Positions 14,037-21,260 of a stretch of DNA of 29,771 nucleotides are shown one piece after another; within the stretch, counting starts at the first letter, position 1; every line of letters starts with the position of its first letter. The notes under the pieces are model-generated. The model searched no databases, was not told the DNA's origin, and worked only from the letters and a program-made list of their open reading frames with translations. The DNA lies in contig DATNHC010000098.1 in the NCBI GenBank assembly GCA_035605155.1, forward strand, positions 1 to 29,771, given 5' to 3'. Source of the DNA: VRUE01 sp035605155. GTDB lineage: Bacteria > Actinomycetota > Thermoleophilia > Solirubrobacterales > 70-9. Both the position numbers and the translations under genes were made by a program.

Positions 14037-14051
14037 CCTATTCAATAGGGT
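14037..14051. promoter_or_regulatory. Overlapping divergent promoter with 13-bp palindrome
   Basis: CCTATT-C-AATAGG (14037-14049) is a perfect inverted repeat in the 29 bp between the divergent ATPase and LLM genes. Rightward, TAGGGT (14046-14051) is 9 nt before the ATG at 14061. Leftward, TATTGA (14042-14047) is 10 nt before the ATG at 14031. Two promoters would overlap, so transcription of the genes may be mutually exclusive. Confidence 0.5.
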
Positions 14052-14060
14052 GAGCGCCGG

Positions 14061-15107
14061 ATGGCGCTGAAGCTCGGACTCAACCTTGGCTACTGGGGCA
14101 TCGGCCCGGCCGGCGAGGACGCCCTCGAGGTGGTCCGTGCCGCGGAGGGCCACGGCTACGAGTCGGTCTGGGCGGCCGAGTCCTACGGCTCCGACGTGGT
14201 CAGCGTGCTCGCCTGGCTGGCGCCGCAAACCGAGACGATCAAGCTCGGGGCGGCGATCATGCAGGTTCCGGCCCGGCCACCCGCGGCGGCGGCGATGGCG
14301 GGTGCGACGATCGACAAGCTCTCTGGCGGCCGCTTCCTCTTCGGCTTCGGCCCCTCCGGCCCGCAGGTCTCCGAGGGCTGGTACGGCGTCCCCTACGCCA
14401 AGCCCTGGGGCCGGACCCGCGAGTACATCGAAGTGGTGCGCGAGATCATCGCCCGCGAGGGGCCGGTCGACCGTCAGGGCGAGCATTACCAGTTGCCTCT
14501 ACCCGATGGTGAGGGCAAGGCACTGAAGCTCAACTTCCACCCCGAGCGCAACCGCATCCCGATCTTCGTCGGTGCGATCGGGCGCAAATCGGTCGAGATG
14601 GCCGCTGAGATCGCCGACGGCTGGATCCCGATCTTCTTCAGCGTCGACGCCTTCCAGCAGACCTGGGGCGAGCATCTCGAGGCCGGCTTCGCCAAGAGCG
14701 GCCGGCAGCGCTCCGATCTCGAGGTCTCGCCCTCCCTGCAGGTGGCGATCGACGGCGACCTCGAGGCCGCGAAGGCGGTGGTCAAGGCGGGGCTCGTCCT
14801 CTACTTCGGCGGCATGGGCAGCCGTAAGACCAATTTCTACGTTGACCTCGCCCACCGCTTCGGCTTCGGTGAGGTCGCCGACGAGGTGCAGCGCCGCTTC
14901 CAGGACGGCGACCGCGCCGGCGCCTTCGAGGTGGTTCCCGAAGAGATCGTCGAGGCGACGTCGCTGGTCGGCACCGAGGCCGAGGTGGCGGAGCGGGTCG
15001 AGCGCTTCCGTGGCGCCGGCATCGACCGCCTGATCGTCTCGCCAGTCCACGCCGAGCGCGAGCAGCAGCTCCACACCTTGCAGCGCCTGGCGGCCCTCAT
15101 CGCGTAG
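14061..15107 (+). CDS. LLM-class, probably F420-dependent, oxidoreductase (first copy)
   Basis: A 348-residue TIM-barrel luciferase-like protein. In actinobacteria this branch usually transfers hydride with coenzyme F420 instead of FMN. The family shows in the N-terminal LKLGLNLGYWG, in EGHGYESVWAAESYGSD (first helix and strand, about 30-46), in the DKLSGGRFLFGFGPSGPQVSEGW segment (split around 89-111), and in IPIFVGAIGRKSVEMAAEIADGW (about 171-193). The last part LVGTEAEVAERVERF is the typical helix that screens members of the luciferase family. The gene stands alone between the ATPase gene and the transhydrogenase cluster, 18 bp before pntA1. Substrate is unknown. Confidence 0.87.
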   Translation: MALKLGLNLGYWGIGPAGEDALEVVRAAEGHGYESVWAAESYGSDVVSVLAWLAPQTETIKLGAAIMQVPARPPAAAAMAGATIDKLSGGRFLFGFGPSGPQVSEGWYGVPYAKPWGRTREYIEVVREIIAREGPVDRQGEHYQLPLPDGEGKALKLNFHPERNRIPIFVGAIGRKSVEMAAEIADGWIPIFFSVDAFQQTWGEHLEAGFAKSGRQRSDLEVSPSLQVAIDGDLEAAKAVVKAGLVLYFGGMGSRKTNFYVDLAHRFGFGEVADEVQRRFQDGDRAGAFEVVPEEIVEATSLVGTEAEVAERVERFRGAGIDRLIVSPVHAEREQQLHTLQRLAALIA

Positions 15108-15110
15108 TCT
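15105..15110 (+). promoter_or_regulatory. Possible -10 box of the pnt cluster
   Basis: TAGTCT overlaps the LLM gene's stop codon and lies 15 nt before the ATG of pntA1. Weaker than other candidates in the window. Confidence 0.25.
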
Positions 15111-15125
15111 CTCCCGCCGCGTCGC

Positions 15126-16244
15126 ATGAAGATCGGAGTGCCGAAAGAGACCGCCGAGGGGGAGCGCCGGGTCGCGCTAGTCCCTGACGTGGTCAAATCG
15201 CTGGCGGGCAACGAGAAGGTCGAGGTGCTGGTCGAGTCCGGCGCCGGCGAGAGCGCCGGCCATCCCGACTCCCAGTACTCCGAAGCCGGCGCCGACGTCG
15301 TCGAGGGCGAGGTTACGTGGGGCGCCGACGTCGTCCTTCGCGTCGCCGCCCCTTCCACCGCCGAGATCGGTCGCCTCAATCCCAATCAGGTCCTGATCGG
15401 CCACCTGGCGCCGTGGACCGCCGGCGAGACCAACACCGCCCTTGCGCAGGCTGGCGTCACCAGCTTCGCGATGGAGGCGATCCCGCGCACCACCCGCGCC
15501 CAGGCGATGGACGCGCTCTCCTCGCAGGCTGCCGCCGCCGGCTACGCTGCGACCCTGATTGCCGCCCGCGAGTCGGGCCGCTTCTTCGGCATGATGACCA
15601 CCGCCGCAGGGACCGTGCCCCCGGCCAAGGTCCTGGTCCTCGGTGCCGGCGTCGCCGGCCTGCAGGCGGTCGCCACCGCCAAGCGCCTCGGCGCGATCGT
15701 CACCGGCTTCGACATCCGCCGCGCTGCCTGGGAGCAGATCGCCTCGCTCGGCGGCCGGCCGCTGGAGCTGGACTTCATCCCCGACGCGGAGGGCGAAGGC
15801 GGCTACGCCCGCCCGCTGACCGACGAGGAGAACGCCCAGGTGCGCGAGGCGCTCGGCGAGAACGCCGTTCGCCAGGACGTGATCGTCACCACCGCCGCGA
15901 TCCCAGGCCGCCCGGCGCCGCTGTTGATCACCGCCGATGCGGTGCGCGGCATGCAGCCCGGCTCGGTGATCGTCGACCTCGCTGCCGAGACCGGCGGCAA
16001 CTGCGAGCTGACCGAGGCGGGGCAGACCGTGGTCGAGGGCGGCGTCAAGGTGATCGGGCCGCGCAACCTCGCCAGTGAGATGCCGCTGCCCTCCTCCCAG
16101 CTCTACGCCAAGAACCTCGAGAACCTGCTCGGCCTGCTGGTCAGCGAGGAGGGCGAGCTGAACCTCGACTTCGAGGACGACATCGTCGCCGCCGCCTGCA
16201 TAACCCACGGCGGCCAGATCCGCAACGAGAGGGCGGCTAAGTGA
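15126..16244 (+). CDS. pntA1: Re/Si-specific NAD(P)+ transhydrogenase, alpha-1 subunit (domain I)
   Basis: This 372-residue NAD(H)-binding subunit belongs to proton-translocating transhydrogenase, which transfers hydride between NADH and NADP+ using the proton gradient. The N-terminus MKIGVPKETAEGERRVALVP is diagnostic for the alanine dehydrogenase/PNT family. The central ARESGRFFGMMTTAAGT and the Rossmann loop VLVLGAGVAGLQAVATAKRLGA (split at about 168-189) bind NAD. Q-rich LSSQAAAAGY and the IVTTAAIPGRPAP stretch are conserved in the domain. It stops after domain I, as expected when the membrane part is encoded separately (pntA2), giving the three-gene arrangement seen in Rhodospirillum-type and many actinobacterial systems. 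A structured repeat occupies the gap before pntA2. Confidence 0.95.
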   Translation: MKIGVPKETAEGERRVALVPDVVKSLAGNEKVEVLVESGAGESAGHPDSQYSEAGADVVEGEVTWGADVVLRVAAPSTAEIGRLNPNQVLIGHLAPWTAGETNTALAQAGVTSFAMEAIPRTTRAQAMDALSSQAAAAGYAATLIAARESGRFFGMMTTAAGTVPPAKVLVLGAGVAGLQAVATAKRLGAIVTGFDIRRAAWEQIASLGGRPLELDFIPDAEGEGGYARPLTDEENAQVREALGENAVRQDVIVTTAAIPGRPAPLLITADAVRGMQPGSVIVDLAAETGGNCELTEAGQTVVEGGVKVIGPRNLASEMPLPSSQLYAKNLENLLGLLVSEEGELNLDFEDDIVAAACITHGGQIRNERAAK

Positions 16245-16300
16245 ACGCGAAAATCGACGCGGTGATCGCCGGTCATTCGAGTCCGCGGCGATTTTCGTGT
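16245..16300. repeat. Structured intergenic repeat, copy B (variable-arm hairpin)
   Basis: Arms ACGCGAAAATCG (16245-16256) and CGATTTTCGTGT (16289-16300) pair as RNA throughout, with one G-U, around a 32-nt core shared with copy A at 9483-9538. The element begins immediately after the TGA of pntA1, as copy A does after its own upstream gene. It ends 20 nt before pntA2. Confidence 0.85.
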
Positions 16301-16320
16301 GAGCAAATTGGTGGTGGGCC

Positions 16321-16635
16321 ATGGACCTGATGACCGAGATCACGATCTTCGTGCTCGCCGCCTTTGTCGGCTTCGAGGTGATCTCGAAGGTGCCGACGAC
16401 GCTGCACACGCCGCTGATGTCGCAGACCAACGCGATCCACGGCATCGTCATGCTCGGCGGCCTGATCGTCGTCGGCTTCGCCGACGACGGGCTCGAGTAC
16501 GCGATCGGCACGATCGCGATCGCCTTCGGCACGATCAACATCGTCGGCGGCTTCATGGTCACCGACCGGATGCTCGGCATGTTCTCCAAAAAGCCGAAAC
16601 CGAAGGCCGAGAGCGACGGGAAGGGCGGCGCATGA
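16321..16635 (+). CDS. pntA2: Transhydrogenase alpha-2 subunit (short membrane domain)
   Basis: A 104-residue protein that carries the first part of the proton channel (domain II) of the transhydrogenase. Hydrophobic helices cover about 6-20, 40-54 and 60-80. The MTEITIFVLAAFVGFEVISKVPTTLHTPLMS segment (split near residues 4-34) is the well-known PntA2 signature, and NAIHGIVMLGG follows. The tail is a short charged extension (KKPKPKAESDGKGGA). Its stop overlaps the start of pntB in ATGA, so the two membrane subunits are made in a coupled fashion. A GGTGGG stretch just upstream could serve as a weak SD. Confidence 0.94.
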   Translation: MDLMTEITIFVLAAFVGFEVISKVPTTLHTPLMSQTNAIHGIVMLGGLIVVGFADDGLEYAIGTIAIAFGTINIVGGFMVTDRMLGMFSKKPKPKAESDGKGGA

Positions 16636-18050
16636 GCCTCCTCGCCGTGCTCGAGCCCGGTGGCGACGGCGCCACCGCGCTCTACATCGTCGCCTTCTCG
16701 CTCTTCATCATCGGCGTGCGTCGCGGCACCCACCCGACGACCGCTAAGCAGGGCAACCTGATCGCCGCCTTCGGCATGGCTGTCGCCGTCCTCGCCACGC
16801 TGCTGCTCGACGGGATCGGCAACTGGGGCCTGATCGCGCTCGGCCTCGGCATCGGCACGGCGGTCGGCGTGATCGCCTCGATCCGCGTGCAGATGACCGA
16901 GATGCCGCAGATGGTCGCCCTCTACAACGGCGTCGGCGGCGGCGCGGTCGCCCTGATCGCCTGGTCGGAGATCCGCCATGGCATTTCGCTCGGCCACGAG
17001 ATCCCCCTCGACGAGCTGATCCCGGTGCTCTTCGCCGCGGTCGTCGGCTCGGTCTCCTTCTGGGGCTCGAACATCGCCTTCGCCAAGCTCCAGGACCTGA
17101 TCCCGACCCGCCCGCTGGCCGTGCCGGGCCAACAGGTGATCAACGCGATCCTGCTGATCGGCATCGTCGCCGCCTGCATCAACATCGCGATCAACAACGA
17201 CGATCCCAACCAGGCGATCTTCATCGCGATCCTGATCGCCGCCGGCCTGCTCGGCAACCTCGTCGTGCTGCCGATCGGTGGCGCCGACATGCCGGTCGTG
17301 ATCTCGCTGCTCAACGCCTTCACCGGTCTCTCGGCTGCGGCGGCCGGCTTCGCCCTCGACAATGTCGCGCTGATTGTCGCCGGCACCCTGGTCGGCTCCT
17401 CGGGAACGATCCTGACGATGGAGATGGCGACGGCGATGAACCGCTCGGTCGGCAACATCCTCTTCGCCGGCTTCGGCGGCACCCCGGCCGGCGGCGCTTC
17501 GGGTGGGGGAGAGGAACGTCCCCATACCTCGATCGGCGCCCAGGACGCGGCGATCAAGCTCGCCTACGCCGACTCGGTCGTCGTCGTGCCCGGCTACGGC
17601 CTCGCCGTCGCCCAAGCGCAGCACGCGATCAAGGAGGTCGCCGACGAGCTCGAGAAGCGCGGCGTCCCGGTCAGCTACGCGATCCACCCGGTGGCCGGCC
17701 GCATGCCGGGTCACATGAACGTCCTGCTCGCCGAGGCCGACGTGCCCTATGAGCAGCTCAAGGAGATGGAGGAGATCAACCCGGAGATGCCGCGCACCGG
17801 GGTCGCGGTCGTGGTCGGCGCCAACGACGTCACCAACCCGGCGGCCAAGAACGACCCCGACAGCCCGATCGCCGGCATGCCGATCATCGAAGTCTCCGAG
17901 GCCCAGCAGGTGATCGTGATCAAGCGCTCGCTCAGCCCCGGCTTCGCCGGCATCGACAACGACCTCTTCTACGAACCGAACACCTCGATGCTCTTCGCCG
18001 ATGCGAAGCAGGCGGCGGCCGACATCGCTGCCGAGATTCAGCAGCTGTAG
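16632..18050 (+). CDS. pntB: Transhydrogenase beta subunit (membrane domain II and NADP-binding domain III)
   Basis: A 472-residue protein that completes the proton-translocating transhydrogenase. Several membrane helices span roughly 15-285, including the typical VALYNGVGGGAVALIA (about 96-111) and LPIGGADMPVVISLLNAFTGLSAAAAGF (split near 214-241). The C-terminal domain III binds NADP(H): VVVPGYGLAVAQAQHAI contains the GYGxAVAQAQ loop, and HPVAGRMPGHMNVLLAEA and VVVGANDVTNPAA are canonical. I chose the ATG at 16632, which overlaps the pntA2 stop; the frame is open farther upstream but that part is not homologous. The complex supplies NADPH, which fits the neighbouring biosynthetic and monooxygenase genes. 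Confidence 0.95.
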   Translation: MSLLAVLEPGGDGATALYIVAFSLFIIGVRRGTHPTTAKQGNLIAAFGMAVAVLATLLLDGIGNWGLIALGLGIGTAVGVIASIRVQMTEMPQMVALYNGVGGGAVALIAWSEIRHGISLGHEIPLDELIPVLFAAVVGSVSFWGSNIAFAKLQDLIPTRPLAVPGQQVINAILLIGIVAACINIAINNDDPNQAIFIAILIAAGLLGNLVVLPIGGADMPVVISLLNAFTGLSAAAAGFALDNVALIVAGTLVGSSGTILTMEMATAMNRSVGNILFAGFGGTPAGGASGGGEERPHTSIGAQDAAIKLAYADSVVVVPGYGLAVAQAQHAIKEVADELEKRGVPVSYAIHPVAGRMPGHMNVLLAEADVPYEQLKEMEEINPEMPRTGVAVVVGANDVTNPAAKNDPDSPIAGMPIIEVSEAQQVIVIKRSLSPGFAGIDNDLFYEPNTSMLFADAKQAAADIAAEIQQL

Positions 18051-18062
18051 CAGCACCGGGCG

Positions 18063-18211
18063 GGGAGGGTCCGGTCATCCTCCACCGGAATTGATGTCGC
18101 ACGGCCTTTCGGCCTTAGCTCCAGAGCTCGAGCGCGGCTTCGCCGCGCAATAGACAGATTGCATATCGCCGCCTGCGGCGACATTCCGGCGGAGGATGAC
18201 CGGACCCTCCC
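18063..18211. repeat. 149-bp long inverted repeat with internal hairpins, after pntB
   Basis: Outer arms GGGAGGGTCCGGTCATCCTCC (18063-18083) and the exact complement (18191-18211) are continued inward by CCGGAAT...TGTCGC and its imperfect partner. Inside are smaller hairpins: GGCC-TTTC-GGCC, GCGGC-TTC-GCCGC and TCGCCG-CCT-GCGGCGA. The unit would fold into a closed stem with several side hairpins. It follows pntB by 12 nt and could terminate its transcript or be a non-autonomous mobile unit. The rest of 18051-18263 shows no gene. Confidence 0.8.
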
Positions 18212-18263
18212 GTAACGGGACGGCAGCGGTTGAGTCGCCCGCGATCGTCCTCGGTGGGGAGAA

Positions 18264-19214
18264 GTGGCGGCGGTGCGGCCTTGTTGCTCCATGGGCAATG
18301 GGGAGCGGGGGCAGTCGACGGTCGAGTGGGTGGCGCTGCTGTGCCTGGTTGCGCTGATGTTCGTCGGGATGCTCGCGGTGGGTGTGCGGGTGCCAGGCGC
18401 TTCGTTGGCGCATTCGATCGCTTCGCGGGTTCTCTGTGCGGCGGCCTTCGCCGAGCACTGCGGCGACGAACCGGTGCTGATTGCCGCCTACGGCAGCGAG
18501 GTCGGCGGCCTGATCCGCGCCCACATGCCGTCGCTGCTCTTCGAGTCGGGGTCGCGGGCCGTCCCGGTCGACTTTCGCCGCTGCCGCGAGCCAGCTTGCG
18601 CCAACAGCGCCGCTGACGGCCGAGTGCGCCGCAGCGACGCGGACCTGCCGGTGACCGCCTTCGTCCACGTGGTCGACTGCCGGAAGGGGGCTGCTGAGGA
18701 TTCGGTGGCGGCAGGCTATGAGTGCTCCGGGGAGCGTGCCGGCAACCTCTACTTGCAATTTTGGACCTTCTATACGGACTCGGCCACCTTGCGTGGCGTG
18801 CCGATCGTCGGCGATCACGGCTACCACCGCGACGACTGGGAGTCGGTTCAGATTCGCATCCACCCTGACGGCTCGGTCGACCAGCGCGCTTCCTCCCACC
18901 ACGGCTATAACCACGCTCGCGGTGTCGCCAATTGGGGCTCCGATGCGGGTATCGGCATCCTCAACGACGTCGTCGAGGCACTCGGCGCCCGCCCCGACAA
19001 CGGTTGGGGCCCGGAGACCGGCGTCCTGCTTGTCTCCGGCGGCAGCCACGCCGGCAACGTCGCCGGCGAGCAGGACGGCCGCCGCACCCCTGCCCGCAAC
19101 ATCCACCTAGTCCCCCTAGAGGAGATCGCCAAGACGAGCCCGGCCCGCTTCGCCGTCAGCCCACCCTGGCGCAAGCACGTCTGGCGCGACCCCGAGGCAG
19201 AGACAACCGACTGA
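18264..19214 (+). CDS. Exported protein: TadE/Flp-like N-terminus joined to a Vps62-like domain
   Basis: A 316-residue protein with two unlike halves. Near the start it has GERGQSTVEWVALLCLVALMFVG, split as a short charged leader followed by a hydrophobic helix. The G-QSTVEWVAL form is what type IV-like (TadE/Flp, class III) pilin leaders look like, with E at position +5 after the cleavage glycine. The rest is soluble: LYLQFWTFYTDSATL, GYHRDDWESVQIRI, SSHHGYNHA and LVSGGSHAGNVAG resemble bacterial Vps62/DUF946 domains, which have a similar H-x2-DWE core. The start is uncertain: GTG at 18264 (GGGGAG just upstream) or ATG at 18291. I know of no described function; export followed by extracellular action is an inference. 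Confidence 0.6.
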   Translation: MAAVRPCCSMGNGERGQSTVEWVALLCLVALMFVGMLAVGVRVPGASLAHSIASRVLCAAAFAEHCGDEPVLIAAYGSEVGGLIRAHMPSLLFESGSRAVPVDFRRCREPACANSAADGRVRRSDADLPVTAFVHVVDCRKGAAEDSVAAGYECSGERAGNLYLQFWTFYTDSATLRGVPIVGDHGYHRDDWESVQIRIHPDGSVDQRASSHHGYNHARGVANWGSDAGIGILNDVVEALGARPDNGWGPETGVLLVSGGSHAGNVAGEQDGRRTPARNIHLVPLEEIAKTSPARFAVSPPWRKHVWRDPEAETTD

Positions 19215-19222
19215 CCCCCATT

Positions 19223-19273
19223 CGAACTGCATCAAATTCTCGGCCTGCTGGACCGAGAATTTGATGCAGTTCG
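19223..19273. repeat. Palindromic repeat, copy 2, between convergent genes
   Basis: A perfect 21-bp stem CGAACTGCATCAAATTCTCGG (19223-19243) and its complement (19253-19273) with a 9-nt loop. The same element, 51 bp long, sits inside mtaD at 1363-1413 with a shorter perfect stem. Here it lies 8 nt after the stop of the exported-protein gene and 21 nt before the stop of the convergent SDR gene, so it may also act as a bidirectional terminator. Confidence 0.9.
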
Positions 19274-19294
19274 CGATGGTTGGGTACTCGCCGT

Positions 19295-20062
19295 CTACTT
19301 TGGAGGCATTCGCAGCGCGCCGTCGAGGCGGATCGTCTCGCCGTTGAGCATCGGGTTGGCGGCGATCTCGAGGACCATGCGGGCGTACTCCTCGGGCCGC
19401 CCGAGGCGCGAAGGGAAGGGGATGCCGGCGCCGAGCGCTTCGCGCGCCTCCTCGGGCAAGGCGGCGAGCAGCGGCGTGTCGAAGAGGCCTGGTGCGATCG
19501 TGACGACGCGGACCCCGCGGCCAGCCATGTCGCGCGCCGCCGGCAGGGTCATGCCGACGATGCCACCCTTCGAGGCGGCGTAGGCGACTTGGCCGATCTG
19601 CCCGTCGTAGGCGGCGATCGAGGCGGTGTTGACGCAGACGCCGCGCTCGTCCTCGGCATCGACGTCGTTTTCGCTCATCGCCGCTGCGGCCAAGCGCAGC
19701 ACGTTGAAAGTGCCGATCAAATTGACCTTGATCACGTTGGCGAAGAGCTCGAGGTTGTGAGGCCCACGCTTGTGGGCAACGCGCTCGGCCCAGCCGATCC
19801 CGGCGCAGCAGACCGAGATGCGCAATCCGCCCTCGTGCGTTGCCGCTTGCTCGACGGCGGCTGAGACCGCATCCGCGTCGGTCACATCCGCCTGCACGAA
19901 GCTCGCCAGGGGACCCAGCTCCGCCGCCAGCGCCTCACCCTTCTCGGTGTTGAGGTCGGCGATGGTCACCGTGGCCCCGGCCTCGACCAGCGCTCGTGCC
20001 GTCGCCTCGCCCAGTCCCGAGGCACCACCGGCCACCAGCGCGCTTGTCCCGTCGACCTTCAC
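19295..20062 (-). CDS. HSD10-like short-chain dehydrogenase (3-hydroxyacyl-CoA dehydrogenase type)
   Basis: A 255-residue SDR that binds NAD(H) through AGGASGLG (11-18). The catalytic residues are S148, Y161 and K165, the last two in VAYAASKGG. CAGI at 86-89, where most SDRs have NAG, and the whole arrangement are typical of the type 2 3-hydroxyacyl-CoA dehydrogenase/HSD10 group. That group oxidises 3-hydroxyacyl-CoA or 2-methyl-3-hydroxybutyryl-CoA and can also act on steroids. This would add the missing dehydrogenase step to the thiolase and crotonase encoded 10 kb upstream, though they are not one operon. Start GTG 20062 is set by TAGGGT 10 nt upstream. Confidence 0.9.
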   Translation of the reverse strand: MKVDGTSALVAGGASGLGEATARALVEAGATVTIADLNTEKGEALAAELGPLASFVQADVTDADAVSAAVEQAATHEGGLRISVCCAGIGWAERVAHKRGPHNLELFANVIKVNLIGTFNVLRLAAAAMSENDVDAEDERGVCVNTASIAAYDGQIGQVAYAASKGGIVGMTLPAARDMAGRGVRVVTIAPGLFDTPLLAALPEEAREALGAGIPFPSRLGRPEEYARMVLEIAANPMLNGETIRLDGALRMPPK

Positions 20063-20072
20063 CGCGGCGAAG

Positions 20073-20078
20073 ACCCTA
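20073..20078 (-). promoter_or_regulatory. Putative -10 box of the SDR gene
   Basis: TAGGGT on the minus strand is 10 nt before the GTG at 20062; no SD is seen. Confidence 0.45.
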
Positions 20079-20123
20079 CAGACCGATGCGCATCGAGTTC
20101 ACACCCCGGTGATCCGGTACCGC

Positions 20124-20129
20124 TAGGGT
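20124..20129 (+). promoter_or_regulatory. Putative -10 box of egtB
   Basis: TAGGGT lies 18 nt before the GTG at 20148, leaving a short leader of about 12 nt. Confidence 0.4.
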
Positions 20130-20147
20130 CCTCGTATCGCCACCGAG

Positions 20148-21260
20148 GTGACCTCAAGCTCCAAGGCAGCGATCGCGGAACGTCTCGCTGAGGCGCGTGA
20201 GCGGACCCTGGAGCTGATCGAGCCGCTCGACGACGAGCAGCTGAACCGCGTTTACTCTTCGATCCTCAGCCCGTTGGCCTGGGATCTGGGCCATATCGCC
20301 AACTTCGAGGAGCTCTGGCTGGTGCAGACGATCGCTGGCCGCGAGCCGCTGCACGGCGAGCTCGGCCGTTTCTACGACGCGATCGAGAACCCGCGCAAGA
20401 CACGCGGCGAGCTGCCGATCCTGCGCGACGCCGAGCTGCGCGCCTACCTCGCCGACGTGCGCGAGCGCACGCTAGAGGTGCTCGAGGAGGTCGAGATCGG
20501 CGCCGGTGCCGAGGACCCGCTGCTGCGCGACGGCTTTGTCTACGAGATGCTGCTTGCCCATGAGCTGCAGCACAACGAGACGATGCTGCAGCTGCTGCAG
20601 ATGGTCGACGGCTACGAACCGCTGGACGGCGCCCCGCGTCCCGCCAACGCGTCACTCCCACGGGATCCCGAGATGGTTCGGGTCGAGGCAGGCAGGCACG
20701 AGATCGGCGCAGCAGAGCGCGGCTTCGCCTACGACAACGAGCGTTCCCGGCACGCAGTCGATCTCACCCGTTTCGAAATCGATCGAACCCCGGTGAGCAA
20801 TGGCGCGTATATCCAGTTCATGGAGGAGACCGGCGCCGAGCCTCCGCTGTACTGGGAGCGCGATGGCGGCGGGGGATGGGTGCTGAGGACCATGGGGGTT
20901 CGCGACCCAGTGAATCCGGCCCATCCCGTCCTCCATGTCTCTTGGCAGGACGCGGACGCGTTTGCCCGCTGGGCCGGCAAGCGACTGCCTAGCGAGCAAG
21001 AGTGGGAGGCCGCCCACCCGCAGCTGGTGGCCGTCGGTCAGGCTTGGGAGTGGACGTCCTCGGACTTCCTCGCCTACCCGGGCTTCGAGGCCTTCCCCTA
21101 CCGCGAGTACTCCGAGGTCTTCTTCGGCGATACCTACAAGGTGCTGCGCGGCGGTTCCTGGGCGACGCACCGGAGCGTCATGCGTCCCAGCTTTCGCAAC
21201 TGGGACCTGCCTCAGCGCCGTCAGATCTTCGCCGGCATCCGTTGTGCGAGGGATGCATGA
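20148..21260 (+). CDS. egtB: Ergothioneine biosynthesis sulfoxide synthase EgtB, short form
   Basis: This 370-residue iron-dependent enzyme joins hercynine to a thiol donor and makes the sulfoxide intermediate of ergothioneine. The DinB-like part supplies the iron histidines: H49 in WDLGHIANFEELW and H138/H142 in AHELQHNETML. The FGE-sulfatase-like half begins near EMVRVEAGRHEIG and ends with VLRGGSWATH and RPSFRNWDLPQRRQIFAG; the D and R of this last block are those said to contact the substrate in a mycobacterial EgtB. Between KRLPSEQEWEAA and AWEWTSSDF only about ten residues remain, where mycobacterial EgtB has about fifty more, so the domain is clearly shortened. The GTG start has little context. 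The stop overlaps egtD in ATGA. Confidence 0.92.
   Translation: MTSSSKAAIAERLAEARERTLELIEPLDDEQLNRVYSSILSPLAWDLGHIANFEELWLVQTIAGREPLHGELGRFYDAIENPRKTRGELPILRDAELRAYLADVRERTLEVLEEVEIGAGAEDPLLRDGFVYEMLLAHELQHNETMLQLLQMVDGYEPLDGAPRPANASLPRDPEMVRVEAGRHEIGAAERGFAYDNERSRHAVDLTRFEIDRTPVSNGAYIQFMEETGAEPPLYWERDGGGGWVLRTMGVRDPVNPAHPVLHVSWQDADAFARWAGKRLPSEQEWEAAHPQLVAVGQAWEWTSSDFLAYPGFEAFPYREYSEVFFGDTYKVLRGGSWATHRSVMRPSFRNWDLPQRRQIFAGIRCARDA

Noticed and set aside
15177..18056. A 959-codon open frame on the minus strand opposite the pnt genes
   Set aside because: It is antisense to three unmistakable pnt genes and its translation is a low-complexity H/D/G/R-rich string typical of GC-rich shadow frames.
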